Part shown: piece by piece, positions 1 to 7,380 of the stretch
Numbering within the stretch: the stretch's first letter is position 1
How the letters are laid out: every line of letters starts with the position of its first letter
From: Sphingomonas sp. RIT328
GTDB lineage: Bacteria; Pseudomonadota; Alphaproteobacteria; Sphingomonadales; Sphingomonadaceae
NCBI RefSeq assembly: GCF_000632225.1
Contig: NZ_JFYV01000012.1
Coordinates: 186,001 to 250,000 of the forward strand
Direction: 5' to 3'
DNA: 64,000 nucleotides
Notes under the pieces: model-generated
What the model saw: the letters and a program-made list of their open reading frames with translations, nothing else
Database searches by the model: none
Told to the model about the DNA's origin: nothing
Translations under genes and position numbers: made by a program

Positions 1-1794
1 CCCGACATCGACGATCAGCCGGTTGAACGCGTCGTTTTCCGCCGCGCCTTCCAGCGCCGCGGCGATCGCGCCCTCCAGCACCGCGGCGTCCTGCGCCTCG
101 GCGGTCGCGTCGATCTCGACGACGAATTCGTGGACGAAGGTATTGGCGTCCTCGCGCAGCCGCGTCGGCAGTTCGCCGATCACGCGGAAGCCGAAATTCT
201 CCAGCACCGGCACCGCGTCGGACAGCGCGAGCGCGCCGCCGAGCTTGTAGATCTTGAGCCGCCGGTCCTCACCGGGCACTGCCGGGAAGATGCGCACCGA
301 GCGCGCCGCGGGATCGTCGAGCGTCGCGATGCGCAGGATGTCGGCGGCGGCCTCGCTCGCGGTGCTGACGTTGCGGTAATTGGCGGGGAAGGCATTGGCC
401 CAGCGCAGCGCCAGCCGCGCCGCACGCGCCGCGGGCAATTGCTCGGCCAGCGCCGCCTCGACGTCCGACACCCAGCCGCGCACCATCCGGCGCAGGCGCT
501 CGGCGAGCGGCTCGGTCTCCGGCATGCGGCCGTCGCCGCGCAGGTCGATCGTATAGCGCAGCAGGGCGACGACGCCGTCGTCGAGGCTGATCGACCAGTT
601 GAGCACGACGCCGTTCGACGCCTCGCTCAGCATCTGCGCGATCTGCACGCGACGCGCGGTGGTCAGGTCGTCGCGCGGCAGCCAGGCGAAGGCGAACATG
701 TGCCGCCCCAGCGCCGATCGCACCAGCACCAGCGCCGGCCGCGGCCGGTCGGCGAGGCTCATCGCGGTCAGCACCACCTCTTCCAGCGCCGGCGCCGGGA
801 AAGCGACGACGAGGTCGTGCGGCAGCGCGGTCAGCGCATGGGTCAGCGCCTTGCCGGTATGCCCCTTGGGATCGAAGCCGAATTTCGCCTCGAGCGCGGC
901 GAGTCGGGCGCGCAGCACCGGCACGTCGCGCGGCCGCACGCTGAGCGCGGCGCTGGTCCACAGTCCGGCATGGATCGACAGGCCTTCGACCGTGCCGTCG
1001 CTGCCGATCGGCACGATCACCAGATCGAGCGGCACGGCGCGATGCACCGTCGAGATCAGGCTCGACTTGAGCAGCAGCGGCGCGTCATTGCCTGCCTCGA
1101 ACCATTCGATCGCCAGCGCGCGGCTCGCCTCGGCGAGCATCGGCGTCTGGTGCGGATGGCGGGCGATGCCGAGCGCGTCACCGGCGCTGCCGTCGCGCCG
1201 CCACAGTTGATGGCCGAGCAGCGTGAACTGGCCGTCGAGGAACCATTGCAGCAGCGCCGCGCCTTCGCCCTGCGGCAACGCCGCCTCGTCGCGCGCCATC
1301 GCGCGCTGGAGCAGCGGCCAGTCGGTCACCGCCGCCCGCACGTCGGCGAGCACCGCGGTCAGCTCCTCGACCAGCCCGCGCCGGTCGCGCGCGTCGGCGC
1401 GTTCCAGCTCGATATAGATCATCGATTCGGGTGCGCCGGCACCGCCGATATCGGTCATCACGCCATCGGCGTCGCGCGTCACCCGCACCACCGGGTGGAT
1501 GACGCGATCGATGTCGAGGTCCTGCTCGCCGATCGACGCTGCGATCGAATCGACCAGGAAGGGCATGTCGTCGTTGACGATCGCGAGTCGCATCCGGCGG
1601 CGGACGTCGTCCGACGGCAGCGGTTCGAGCGCGATCGCCGGTGTGCCCGGCAGGCGCTGCGCGGCGGTCTGCGCGACGAACGCGGCGGCGGCGGCGCGTT
1701 CGGCATCGCCGAAGCCCGTCAGCTCTCCCGGTAGCGCGCCCTTGGTCAGCCGGGCGGCAAGCGCCTCGGCCATGGTCTGATTATGGTCGGCCAT
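1..1794 (-). CDS. NAD-specific glutamate dehydrogenase, N-terminal part (runs off left edge)
   Basis: The enzyme oxidatively deaminates glutamate to 2-oxoglutarate with NAD in the cytosol. The minus-strand frame is open without a stop from 1794 to the window edge (598 codons). It begins MADHNQTMAEALAARL and contains stretches typical of the large bacterial NAD-GDH family (Bac_GDH), such as MPFLVDSI near residue 75 and a later FRVIGELPT. Family members are about 1,550-1,620 residues long, so roughly a third is present: the regulatory N-terminal ACT-like/helical region, not the catalytic core. The ATG at 1794 is chosen because it is the most upstream in-frame start; an in-frame ATG at 1773 is an alternative. 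The long plus-strand frame across this stretch is its antisense shadow. Transcription runs towards the left edge, so downstream context is not visible. Confidence 0.87.
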   Translation of the reverse strand, partial: MADHNQTMAEALAARLTKGALPGELTGFGDAERAAAAAFVAQTAAQRLPGTPAIALEPLPSDDVRRRMRLAIVNDDMPFLVDSIAASIGEQDLDIDRVIHPVVRVTRDADGVMTDIGGAGAPESMIYIELERADARDRRGLVEELTAVLADVRAAVTDWPLLQRAMARDEAALPQGEGAALLQWFLDGQFTLLGHQLWRRDGSAGDALGIARHPHQTPMLAEASRALAIEWFEAGNDAPLLLKSSLISTVHRAVPLDLVIVPIGSDGTVEGLSIHAGLWTSAALSVRPRDVPVLRARLAALEAKFGFDPKGHTGKALTHALTALPHDLVVAFPAPALEEVVLTAMSLADRPRPALVLVRSALGRHMFAFAWLPRDDLTTARRVQIAQMLSEASNGVVLNWSISLDDGVVALLRYTIDLRGDGRMPETEPLAERLRRMVRGWVSDVEAALAEQLPAARAARLALRWANAFPANYRNVSTASEAAADILRIATLDDPAARSVRIFPAVPGEDRRLKIYKLGGALALSDAVPVLENFGFRVIGELPTRLREDANTFVHEFVVEIDATAEAQDAAVLEGAIAAALEGAAENDAFNRLIVDVG

Positions 1795-1885
1795 GAATCG
1801 CCTATGCTCCCGCGGGTCGCGGACCTCAAGGCTTGCCGCAGTGCAAAAATTACGCGGTCAAGCAATATTCATGCGGGCAGGGCGA

Positions 1886-2776
1886 TCAGTCGGCGGTCGC
1901 GTCCGCGATCGCCTCGACCGCCGCCGCATCATCGAAGCGGCGAATCACATCGAGCGTCCCGTCGGCGCGCGTCCGTGCGAGCAGCACGACGAATTCGGCA
2001 TCGCTCGCGGGCAGTGCGACCGAGGCGAGCGCCGGCAGCGTCCGCCACGCGGCGCGGGCGCGGTGGCCGCGTCCCCCGGCGTCGCGCGGGCTGTCGAAAC
2101 CGCCGCTCGGGCCATCCGCCCAGGCCGGCGTCGCGATCGGCGGGCGCGGCGCGGCGCGCACCGCGGCATCGAGCTCCGCGTCGAGCGTCGCCTGCGTCGC
2201 GTCGTCGACCATCTCCTTCCAGTTGATCACGCCGTAGATGAAGTCGATCACGTCGCCGTCGGACGAAAAGGGCATGAGGATGCCGCGATACAGGGTCGTC
2301 CGGCCGCGCGTGCCGACGAACTCCGCTTCGAACCCGATCGGCGCGCGATTCGCGATGATCTGCAAATAGTGATCGGTCAGCCGCGACAGCAGCGAGCGCC
2401 CGGGCACGTCGGCGACGCGGACGATGGCGGTGTCGAGCCCGCATTCCTCGCGCAGCGCCTGCCCGAGGAAGGCGATGGTCGCATCGTCGCTGCCGCCGGT
2501 GAAGTCGATCAGCACGCTGTGCGGCCCGAAATCGTCGATGCTTTCGGGGTGGAGATCGGCGATGCCGGGATAGGGGCGGCCTTTCAGCAGCGACACCCAG
2601 TGATTGTAAGCGCGCACGTGCATCCGCCGCTCGTCGCCGCCGAGATCGAACAGCGCATCGCCGACGCCGCCTTCATCGACGCCGCCCTCATCGCCACCCT
2701 GGCCGACGGCCGAATCGATCGTGCCGTCACCATCGACCCGCTCGTCCTCATAGCCGCGCGCGATACCCATGAGCAT
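1886..2776 (-). CDS. PAS domain-containing protein
   Basis: This is a 296-residue soluble protein. Residues about 50-185 resemble the PAS_5 family of alphaproteobacteria: an RAYNHWVSLLKGRPYP start, a middle with LLSRLTDHYLQI and GFEAEFVGTRGRTTLYRGIL, and then LMPFSSDGDVIDFIYGVINWKE, the usual last strands of this PAS type. The N-terminal 45 residues are acidic and Gly-rich, and the C-terminal 100 residues look disordered followed by a small alpha/beta tail. No output domain is visible, so it may sense a ligand or act as a partner protein; its function is unknown. The start at 2776 has AAGGAAGG just upstream; ATG 2770 is equally well placed. It is separated by about 90 bp from the glutamate dehydrogenase gene in the same direction and could be co-transcribed with it. 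Confidence 0.75.
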   Translation of the reverse strand: MLMGIARGYEDERVDGDGTIDSAVGQGGDEGGVDEGGVGDALFDLGGDERRMHVRAYNHWVSLLKGRPYPGIADLHPESIDDFGPHSVLIDFTGGSDDATIAFLGQALREECGLDTAIVRVADVPGRSLLSRLTDHYLQIIANRAPIGFEAEFVGTRGRTTLYRGILMPFSSDGDVIDFIYGVINWKEMVDDATQATLDAELDAAVRAAPRPPIATPAWADGPSGGFDSPRDAGGRGHRARAAWRTLPALASVALPASDAEFVVLLARTRADGTLDVIRRFDDAAAVEAIADATAD

Positions 2777-2942
2777 ACCTTCCTTCGCCGGGCCAGCCCC
2801 CGTCGCGACGCTTGTGCACGCTCCGTGGTAAACGGGTCGTAAAGCCGCCGATCAGCAATTTCGCTTCGCGACGATGCTTGTCAGCCGCGATGCGACCTGT
2901 TAGGCGCACCCCCGAACGGCGCTTCGCGTCGCTTCACCCCGT

Positions 2943-3018
2943 GCCGCTTTAGCTCAGCTGGTAGAGCATCGCATTCGTAATGCGGGGGTCACAGGTTCGA
3001 GTCCTGTAAGCGGCACCA
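2943..3018 (+). tRNA. tRNA-Thr (anticodon CGT)
   Basis: A complete 76-nt cloverleaf. The acceptor stem GCCGCTT pairs with AAGCGGC, the discriminator base is A, and CCA is encoded at the 3' end (3016-3018). The D arm is GCTCAGCTGGTAGAGC and the T arm contains GGTTCGAGTCC. The anticodon loop is TTCGTAA, giving anticodon CGT, which reads threonine ACG codons. There is no integrase or attachment-site duplication next to it. Confidence 0.97.
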
Positions 3019-3266
3019 TCAAACATCACCGGCTAACGATATGTCTCCCTCCCATCGTGCGACGAGGGAGCGTGCATCGGCATGTTTCCAAAGCGTATCG
3101 GCGAATTCGTCGCGCTCGCGGTCGAGGCCAACGGCGAGCGGCACGTCTTCCGGTTCCGCGTCGAACAGGTCTGACCGACGGGGCGGCGGGGGCGACCGCC
3201 AGTCCCGGGTTTCCGCCTTCGATCGAACGCTGTAGCGTGGCCCGCACCACCCTTGCAGGATCCGCC

Positions 3267-3473
3267 ATGAAAATCAGCGCACGCAATCAGATCGCCGGTA
3301 CCGTCACGGCGATCACGCCGGGAGCGGTCAACGGCGCGATCAAGGTCGACATCGGCAACGGCACGATCGTCACCGCCAATATCACCGAAGAGGCGATCGC
3401 CGACCTCGGTCTTGCGATCGGCGATACGGTCACCGTCATCGTCAAGGCGAGCGACGTGATGATCGGCAAGTGA
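3267..3473 (+). CDS. Mop-domain molybdopterin/molybdate-binding protein
   Basis: A 68-residue protein that is essentially one Mop (TOBE-like) domain: it opens MKISARNQIAGTV, followed by NGAIKVDIGNGT, IVTANITEEAI and DTVTVIVKASDVMIG. Proteins of this type (molbindins) form oligomers that bind molybdate and buffer or store it in the cytosol. The length equals a single family domain. The ATG at 3267 is chosen because the domain starts there; the open frame extends upstream only as low-quality sequence. It ends 1 nt before the ModE-type regulator gene, so the two are almost certainly one transcription unit. In classical ModE, DNA-binding and Mop domains are in one polypeptide; here they are on adjacent genes. 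Confidence 0.88.
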   Translation: MKISARNQIAGTVTAITPGAVNGAIKVDIGNGTIVTANITEEAIADLGLAIGDTVTVIVKASDVMIGK

Positions 3474-3474
3474 G

Positions 3475-3849
3475 ATGAAGCTCGGCCCGCTCTGGGTAAA
3501 GCTGCAGCTGGCCTGTGGCGATGCCCTCGCGCTCGGCCCGGGCAAGGCGGAGCTGCTCGCCGCGATCGGGACGCATGGCTCGATCTCCGCGGCGGCGCGC
3601 GCGATGGGGATGAGCTATAGGCGCGCCTGGATGCTGGTCGACGAAATGAACCGCTGCTTCGATCCGCCGGTGGTCGAGACGCTGCGCGGCGGCGGGCAGG
3701 AGCGTGGTGCGCGCATCACCGAAACCGGCGCGGCGGTGATCGCGGCCTATCTCGCGCTCGAGGCGCAGGCGGCGACGCTCGCCGACCATTCCGCTTATCA
3801 TCAGCTACGCGATCTGTTGCGCACCGAGCCGCTGCCGCCGCCCGAATAA
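3475..3849 (+). CDS. ModE-type winged helix-turn-helix regulator (DNA-binding domain only)
   Basis: A 124-residue protein with the LysR-like winged HTH of ModE: LLAAIGTHGSISAAARAMGMSYRRAWML at about residues 28-55, then the ModE-typical EMNRCFDPPVVETLRGGGQ turn and GARITETGAAVIAAY. Its length fits the N-terminal half of ModE alone; the molybdate-binding Mop domain is the preceding gene. The role is inferred to be molybdate-responsive regulation, possibly with the Mop protein or without a bound ligand. An AT-rich inverted repeat follows immediately and precedes a TonB receptor, which could be the target. No modABC transporter genes are visible in the window. The start ATG is 1 nt after the Mop stop. 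Confidence 0.87.
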   Translation: MKLGPLWVKLQLACGDALALGPGKAELLAAIGTHGSISAAARAMGMSYRRAWMLVDEMNRCFDPPVVETLRGGGQERGARITETGAAVIAAYLALEAQAATLADHSAYHQLRDLLRTEPLPPPE

Positions 3850-3851
3850 AC

Positions 3852-3898
3852 CTCTATATACGCACGAATACATCGTCGATATACGGCCCGATATAGAG
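3852..3898. promoter_or_regulatory. AT-rich inverted repeat, candidate ModE-type operator
   Basis: In a very GC-rich background, this 47-bp stretch between the ModE-type gene and the TonB receptor has inverted arms CTCTATATACG (3852-3862) and CGATATAGAG (3889-3898), with another GATATACG in between. TATATA/CG elements are reminiscent of molybdenum boxes, but the arrangement does not match the E. coli consensus exactly, so regulator identity is inferred from position only. Confidence 0.4.
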
Positions 3899-3933
3899 AG
3901 CGCGGAGTGTCCGCGCCAAAGGGGTGCGTGACG

Positions 3934-6321
3934 ATGTCGAGAAGGTTGGCCGGCTTGCTGGCGACGATCGTTGTACCGGCGCTGGCCACGCCGCTCGCCG
4001 CGCAGACCACCACCGCTGGCGATCCGACGCGGGTCGAGACGGCCGATGACGGCATCGCCCCGGTCATCGTCACCGCCCGGCGTCGTGCGGAGGAGGAGCA
4101 GCGCGTTCCCGCGGCGCTGTCTGTGGTCGGCGGTGCGCTGCTCGACCGGAGCTATACGGTCAACACGCAGGGGCTGACGACGCTGATCCCCAGCCTCAAT
4201 TACAGCTCGGCCAATCCGCGCAACACCGCCTTCACCATCCGCGGCCTCGGTTCGAGCGTGGTGGCGGTGAGTCAGGCCAATGACGGGCTCGAATCCGGCG
4301 TCGGCTTCTACGTCGACCAGGTCTATCATGCGCGTCCCGCCACCGCCGCCTTCGACTTCGCCGACATTGCGCAGGTCGAGGAGTTGCGCGGCCCGCAAGG
4401 CACGCTGTTCGGCAAGAACACCACCGCCGGCGCGATCAACATCACGACGCGCGCGCCGAGCTTCACCCGCGAAGGCTTCGCCGAACTATCCTATGGCAGT
4501 CACGACCTCGTCCAGGCCAAGGGCTGGGTCTCCGGGCCGATCAGCGACAGCGTCGCCTATCGCCTGTCCGTGGTATCGACCCGCCGCGACGGCGTGATCG
4601 CCAATATCCGCACCGGGCGCGACACCAACACGCTCGGGACGCAGGCGGTCCGCGGCCAGTTGCTGTTCAAGCCCGATGACGCGATCCAGATGCGCGTCAT
4701 CGCGGATTTCACCAACTTCCAGGCCTATTGCTGCGGTCAGGTCTATCTGCGCACCGGCACCTCGCTGCGTGCGGCCAACCGGCAGTTCGGCGGCGCCGCC
4801 GGACTTGCCGCGCAGTTCGGCTATACGCCGGCGAGCACCAACCCCTATGACCGCGTCACCGATATCGACGGTCCGCTCGGCACCGACACCAACGAGGGCG
4901 GGGTGAGCGCGATCACCGACTGGAACCTCGGCTTCGCGACGCTCACCTCGGTCAGCGCCTGGCGCTTCTGGAACTGGGATGCGGAGAACGATCGCGACTA
5001 TACCGGCCTGCCGGTGCAGCTTTCGCAGCATATCCCGTCGCGGCAGGATCAATACAGCCAGGAGTTGCGCCTCGCCTCGAATGGCGCCGGACCATTGTCC
5101 TATGTCGTCGGCCTCTACGCTTTTCGTCAGCGGATCACCGGCCGGCCGATCAGCATCTATGGTCCCGCCGCGGCGCGCTATCTGATCGGCATTACGACGG
5201 GCGCGAACAACACCGCCGTCCCGGCCAATCTGCTCGACGGCTATGGTCAGGACGGCCGCACCGATTTTCGCAGCCGCAGCTATGCGACGTTCGGCGAAGT
5301 CAATTACCGCATCGTCCCGCGGCTGACCGCGACGCTCGGCCTGCGCTACACGCAGGAGGACAAGGACGGCTCCTATGCCACCACCGTCTCCGGCGGGCCC
5401 GTCGTCACCAATGCGGCATTGATCAGCGCGCGGCTCGGCGTGCTGCGGCCGCAAAGCTATCGGGCGCATGACAGCGACGGCAGCCTGTCGGGGCGCGGCA
5501 ATCTCGCCTGGCAGGTCAGCGACGCGACGCTGGCCTATGCGAGCTATGCGCGCGGTTTCAAATCGGGCGGGATCAACATGTCGGGCCTGCCGCTCGACAA
5601 CAGCAACCAGCCGGTGCTCGCCACCGCCGTGGTGCGGCCCGAGCGTAACGAAACCTATGAGGTCGGACTTAAGAACGATCTGTTCGACCGGCGGCTGATC
5701 CTCAACCTCGATGCCTTCTACACCAAGGTGCACGACTTCCAGGCAACGGTAGTCGAGAATTCGCTGACCCAGACGGTGCAGCTGCGCGGCTACCTCTCCA
5801 ACATACCCGAGGTGACAGTGAAGGGCGTCGAGGCCGATGTTACGGCGCTGCTGCTGCCGGGCCTCAGCGCGCGGGCCAATGTCGCTTATGCCGACGGGCG
5901 CTACACCGATTATCCTGCCGGACCATGCCCGCTCGAGGTGCAGACCGCCGCGACGACGCGGTGCAGTCTGACCGGGCGCCGGCTTGCCTCGCTGCCGCGC
6001 TTCGCGATCACCGCCGGGCTGGATTATACGCATCCGATCGGCCGCGGTGCGGTCGTGGTGCATGTCGATACCGCCTCGCGCAGCGGCTATAACGGCGATC
6101 CCAGCCTGTCGCGCTACACGACGATCGACGCGTACAATCTCACCAACGCCAATATCGGCTATCGCTTCGCCGACGGTACCGAGCTGATCGTCTGGGCGCG
6201 CAACCTGCTCGATGCGGATTATATCCAGAATCTGACCGTGCAGGCCGGCAATTCCGGACTGATCCTCGGTTCGCCGAGCGATCCGCGCACGATCGGCGGG
6301 ACGGTGCGGTTCCGGATGTGA
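3934..6321 (+). CDS. TonB-dependent outer membrane receptor
   Basis: A 795-residue outer-membrane receptor. A signal peptide (MSRRLAGLLATIVVPALATP, cleavage near AAQ) is followed by a TonB-box-like PVIVTARR, the plug domain (VPAALSVVGGALLDR, FTIRGLGSS, VEELRGPQGTLFGKNTTAG, AINITTRAP) and a 22-strand barrel ending VRFRM. It imports an unidentified large or chelated substrate using TonB energy; the sequence resembles the siderophore-type receptors of sphingomonads. ATG 3934 is chosen over the upstream GTG 3907 because the signal peptide begins there and AAAGGGG lies 9 nt upstream. Its position directly after the Mop/ModE pair and the AT-rich palindrome suggests molybdenum- or iron-linked control, but the substrate is unknown. 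Confidence 0.88.
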   Translation: MSRRLAGLLATIVVPALATPLAAQTTTAGDPTRVETADDGIAPVIVTARRRAEEEQRVPAALSVVGGALLDRSYTVNTQGLTTLIPSLNYSSANPRNTAFTIRGLGSSVVAVSQANDGLESGVGFYVDQVYHARPATAAFDFADIAQVEELRGPQGTLFGKNTTAGAINITTRAPSFTREGFAELSYGSHDLVQAKGWVSGPISDSVAYRLSVVSTRRDGVIANIRTGRDTNTLGTQAVRGQLLFKPDDAIQMRVIADFTNFQAYCCGQVYLRTGTSLRAANRQFGGAAGLAAQFGYTPASTNPYDRVTDIDGPLGTDTNEGGVSAITDWNLGFATLTSVSAWRFWNWDAENDRDYTGLPVQLSQHIPSRQDQYSQELRLASNGAGPLSYVVGLYAFRQRITGRPISIYGPAAARYLIGITTGANNTAVPANLLDGYGQDGRTDFRSRSYATFGEVNYRIVPRLTATLGLRYTQEDKDGSYATTVSGGPVVTNAALISARLGVLRPQSYRAHDSDGSLSGRGNLAWQVSDATLAYASYARGFKSGGINMSGLPLDNSNQPVLATAVVRPERNETYEVGLKNDLFDRRLILNLDAFYTKVHDFQATVVENSLTQTVQLRGYLSNIPEVTVKGVEADVTALLLPGLSARANVAYADGRYTDYPAGPCPLEVQTAATTRCSLTGRRLASLPRFAITAGLDYTHPIGRGAVVVHVDTASRSGYNGDPSLSRYTTIDAYNLTNANIGYRFADGTELIVWARNLLDADYIQNLTVQAGNSGLILGSPSDPRTIGGTVRFRM

Positions 6322-6434
6322 TTCGCGCGTCCCCGAATGTGACAGGATTGATGTTCAATTAACCACTGAACCGACGCAAAACAGACGTAGAATGCCACCG
6401 CAGCGCCAGGCTGTACGTGCAGAAGGACGTCGTC

Positions 6435-7367
6435 ATGCCCCTCGAATCCCCCCCCGTCGCGATAACCCAGGGCGTCAAGGCAGCCGATTGCGCCACGTCC
6501 GCCCAGATCGTCCCGCAGGGATCGGCGCGGCGGGCACCGTTCGAGCTGACCGACCTCGCCACCGCCTTCGATCCGGCGACCGGGACGCTCTGGACCTATA
6601 TGGACCAGCGCACGCGGCCGAGCTTCAACCCCGAACTCCTCGCCGCCTTCGCGCATTGGCAGGACGATATCATCACCGCGCATGACGCGGGGACGATGCC
6701 GATCCGGTACCTGGTGCTCGGCTCGCGCTTTCCCGGCGTCTTCTCGCTCGGCGGCGACCTCGACCTGTTCGCCGGTCATATCCGCCGCGGCGATCGCGAC
6801 GCGCTCGTCCGCTACGGCCGGGCCTGCGTCCATATCCTCCACCGCAACATGCGCAGCCTCGACCGGCCGATCATCACCATCGGCCTGGTCGAGGGCGACG
6901 CGCTCGGCGGCGGGTTCGAGGCGTTGCTGTCGTTCAACGTCGTCATCGCCGAACGCGGCACCTATTTCGGCCTGCCCGAGACCAACTTCGGGCTGTTTCC
7001 CGGCATGGGCGCGCATTGCTTCCTGTCGCGGCGGCTCGGCTCAGCGCGGGCCGAGCAGATGATCCTCAGCGGCCGGTCGTACAGCGCCGAGGAATTGTAC
7101 GACCTCGGCATCGTCCACGGCCTCGCCGCGCCGGGACAGGGCAGGGCGGAGGTCGAGACCTATATCCGCCAGAACCGGCGGCGGCACAGCGGCCATTGCG
7201 CGATCTACGAGGCATCGCGTTCGGTCAACCCGCTCGACCTCGCCGAGCTGGAGGCGGTGGTCGATCTGTGGGCGGACGCGGCGTTGCGGCTCACCGACAC
7301 CGACCTCAAGCTGATGCGCCGGCTCGTCGGTGCGCAGTCCCGGCTGCGCGACAAGGCCGCGGTCTAG
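6435..7367 (+). CDS. rpfF: RpfF-like crotonase, probable DSF-family signal synthase
   Basis: A 310-residue crotonase-fold protein. RpfF enzymes act as enoyl-CoA/acyl-ACP hydratase and thioesterase to make cis-2-unsaturated fatty acid signals (DSF). Features matching RpfF rather than ordinary enoyl-CoA hydratases are: WTYMDQRTRPSFNPELL (about 53-69), RYLVLGSRFPGVFSLGGDLD (about 91-110), GDALGGGFEALLS and FGLPETNFGLFPGMGAH. The two catalytic glutamates of RpfF (E141 and E161 in Xanthomonas, 20 apart) correspond to E162 and E182 here, also 20 apart. ATG 6435 is chosen because AGAAGGA sits 7 nt upstream; GTG 6417 is also in frame. It faces a membrane GGDEF-EAL gene whose stop is 13 bp away, recalling RpfF/RpfR neighbourhoods in Burkholderia. 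The actual acyl product is not predictable. Confidence 0.8.
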   Translation: MPLESPPVAITQGVKAADCATSAQIVPQGSARRAPFELTDLATAFDPATGTLWTYMDQRTRPSFNPELLAAFAHWQDDIITAHDAGTMPIRYLVLGSRFPGVFSLGGDLDLFAGHIRRGDRDALVRYGRACVHILHRNMRSLDRPIITIGLVEGDALGGGFEALLSFNVVIAERGTYFGLPETNFGLFPGMGAHCFLSRRLGSARAEQMILSGRSYSAEELYDLGIVHGLAAPGQGRAEVETYIRQNRRRHSGHCAIYEASRSVNPLDLAELEAVVDLWADAALRLTDTDLKLMRRLVGAQSRLRDKAAV

Positions 7368-7380
7368 GCGCGGGCGCGGG

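Noticed and set aside
130..1734. Long plus-strand open frame opposite the glutamate dehydrogenase gene
   Set aside because: Its composition (Arg/His/Gln/Ala-rich, no domains) is that of antisense reading of a high-GC gene, and the minus-strand frame has clear family motifs.
3082..3174. 30-codon frame (MFPKRIGEFVALAVEANGER...) between tRNA-Thr and the Mop gene
   Set aside because: Composition is protein-like, but there is no ribosome-binding site, family or conserved context; too weak to list as a gene.
2943..3300. tRNA-Thr as an integration site of an island
   Set aside because: No integrase, no repeat of the tRNA 3' end, and the following genes look native.
4486..6063. 525-codon minus-strand frame inside the TonB receptor gene
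   Set aside because: Antisense shadow; the receptor frame has signal peptide, plug and barrel motifs.
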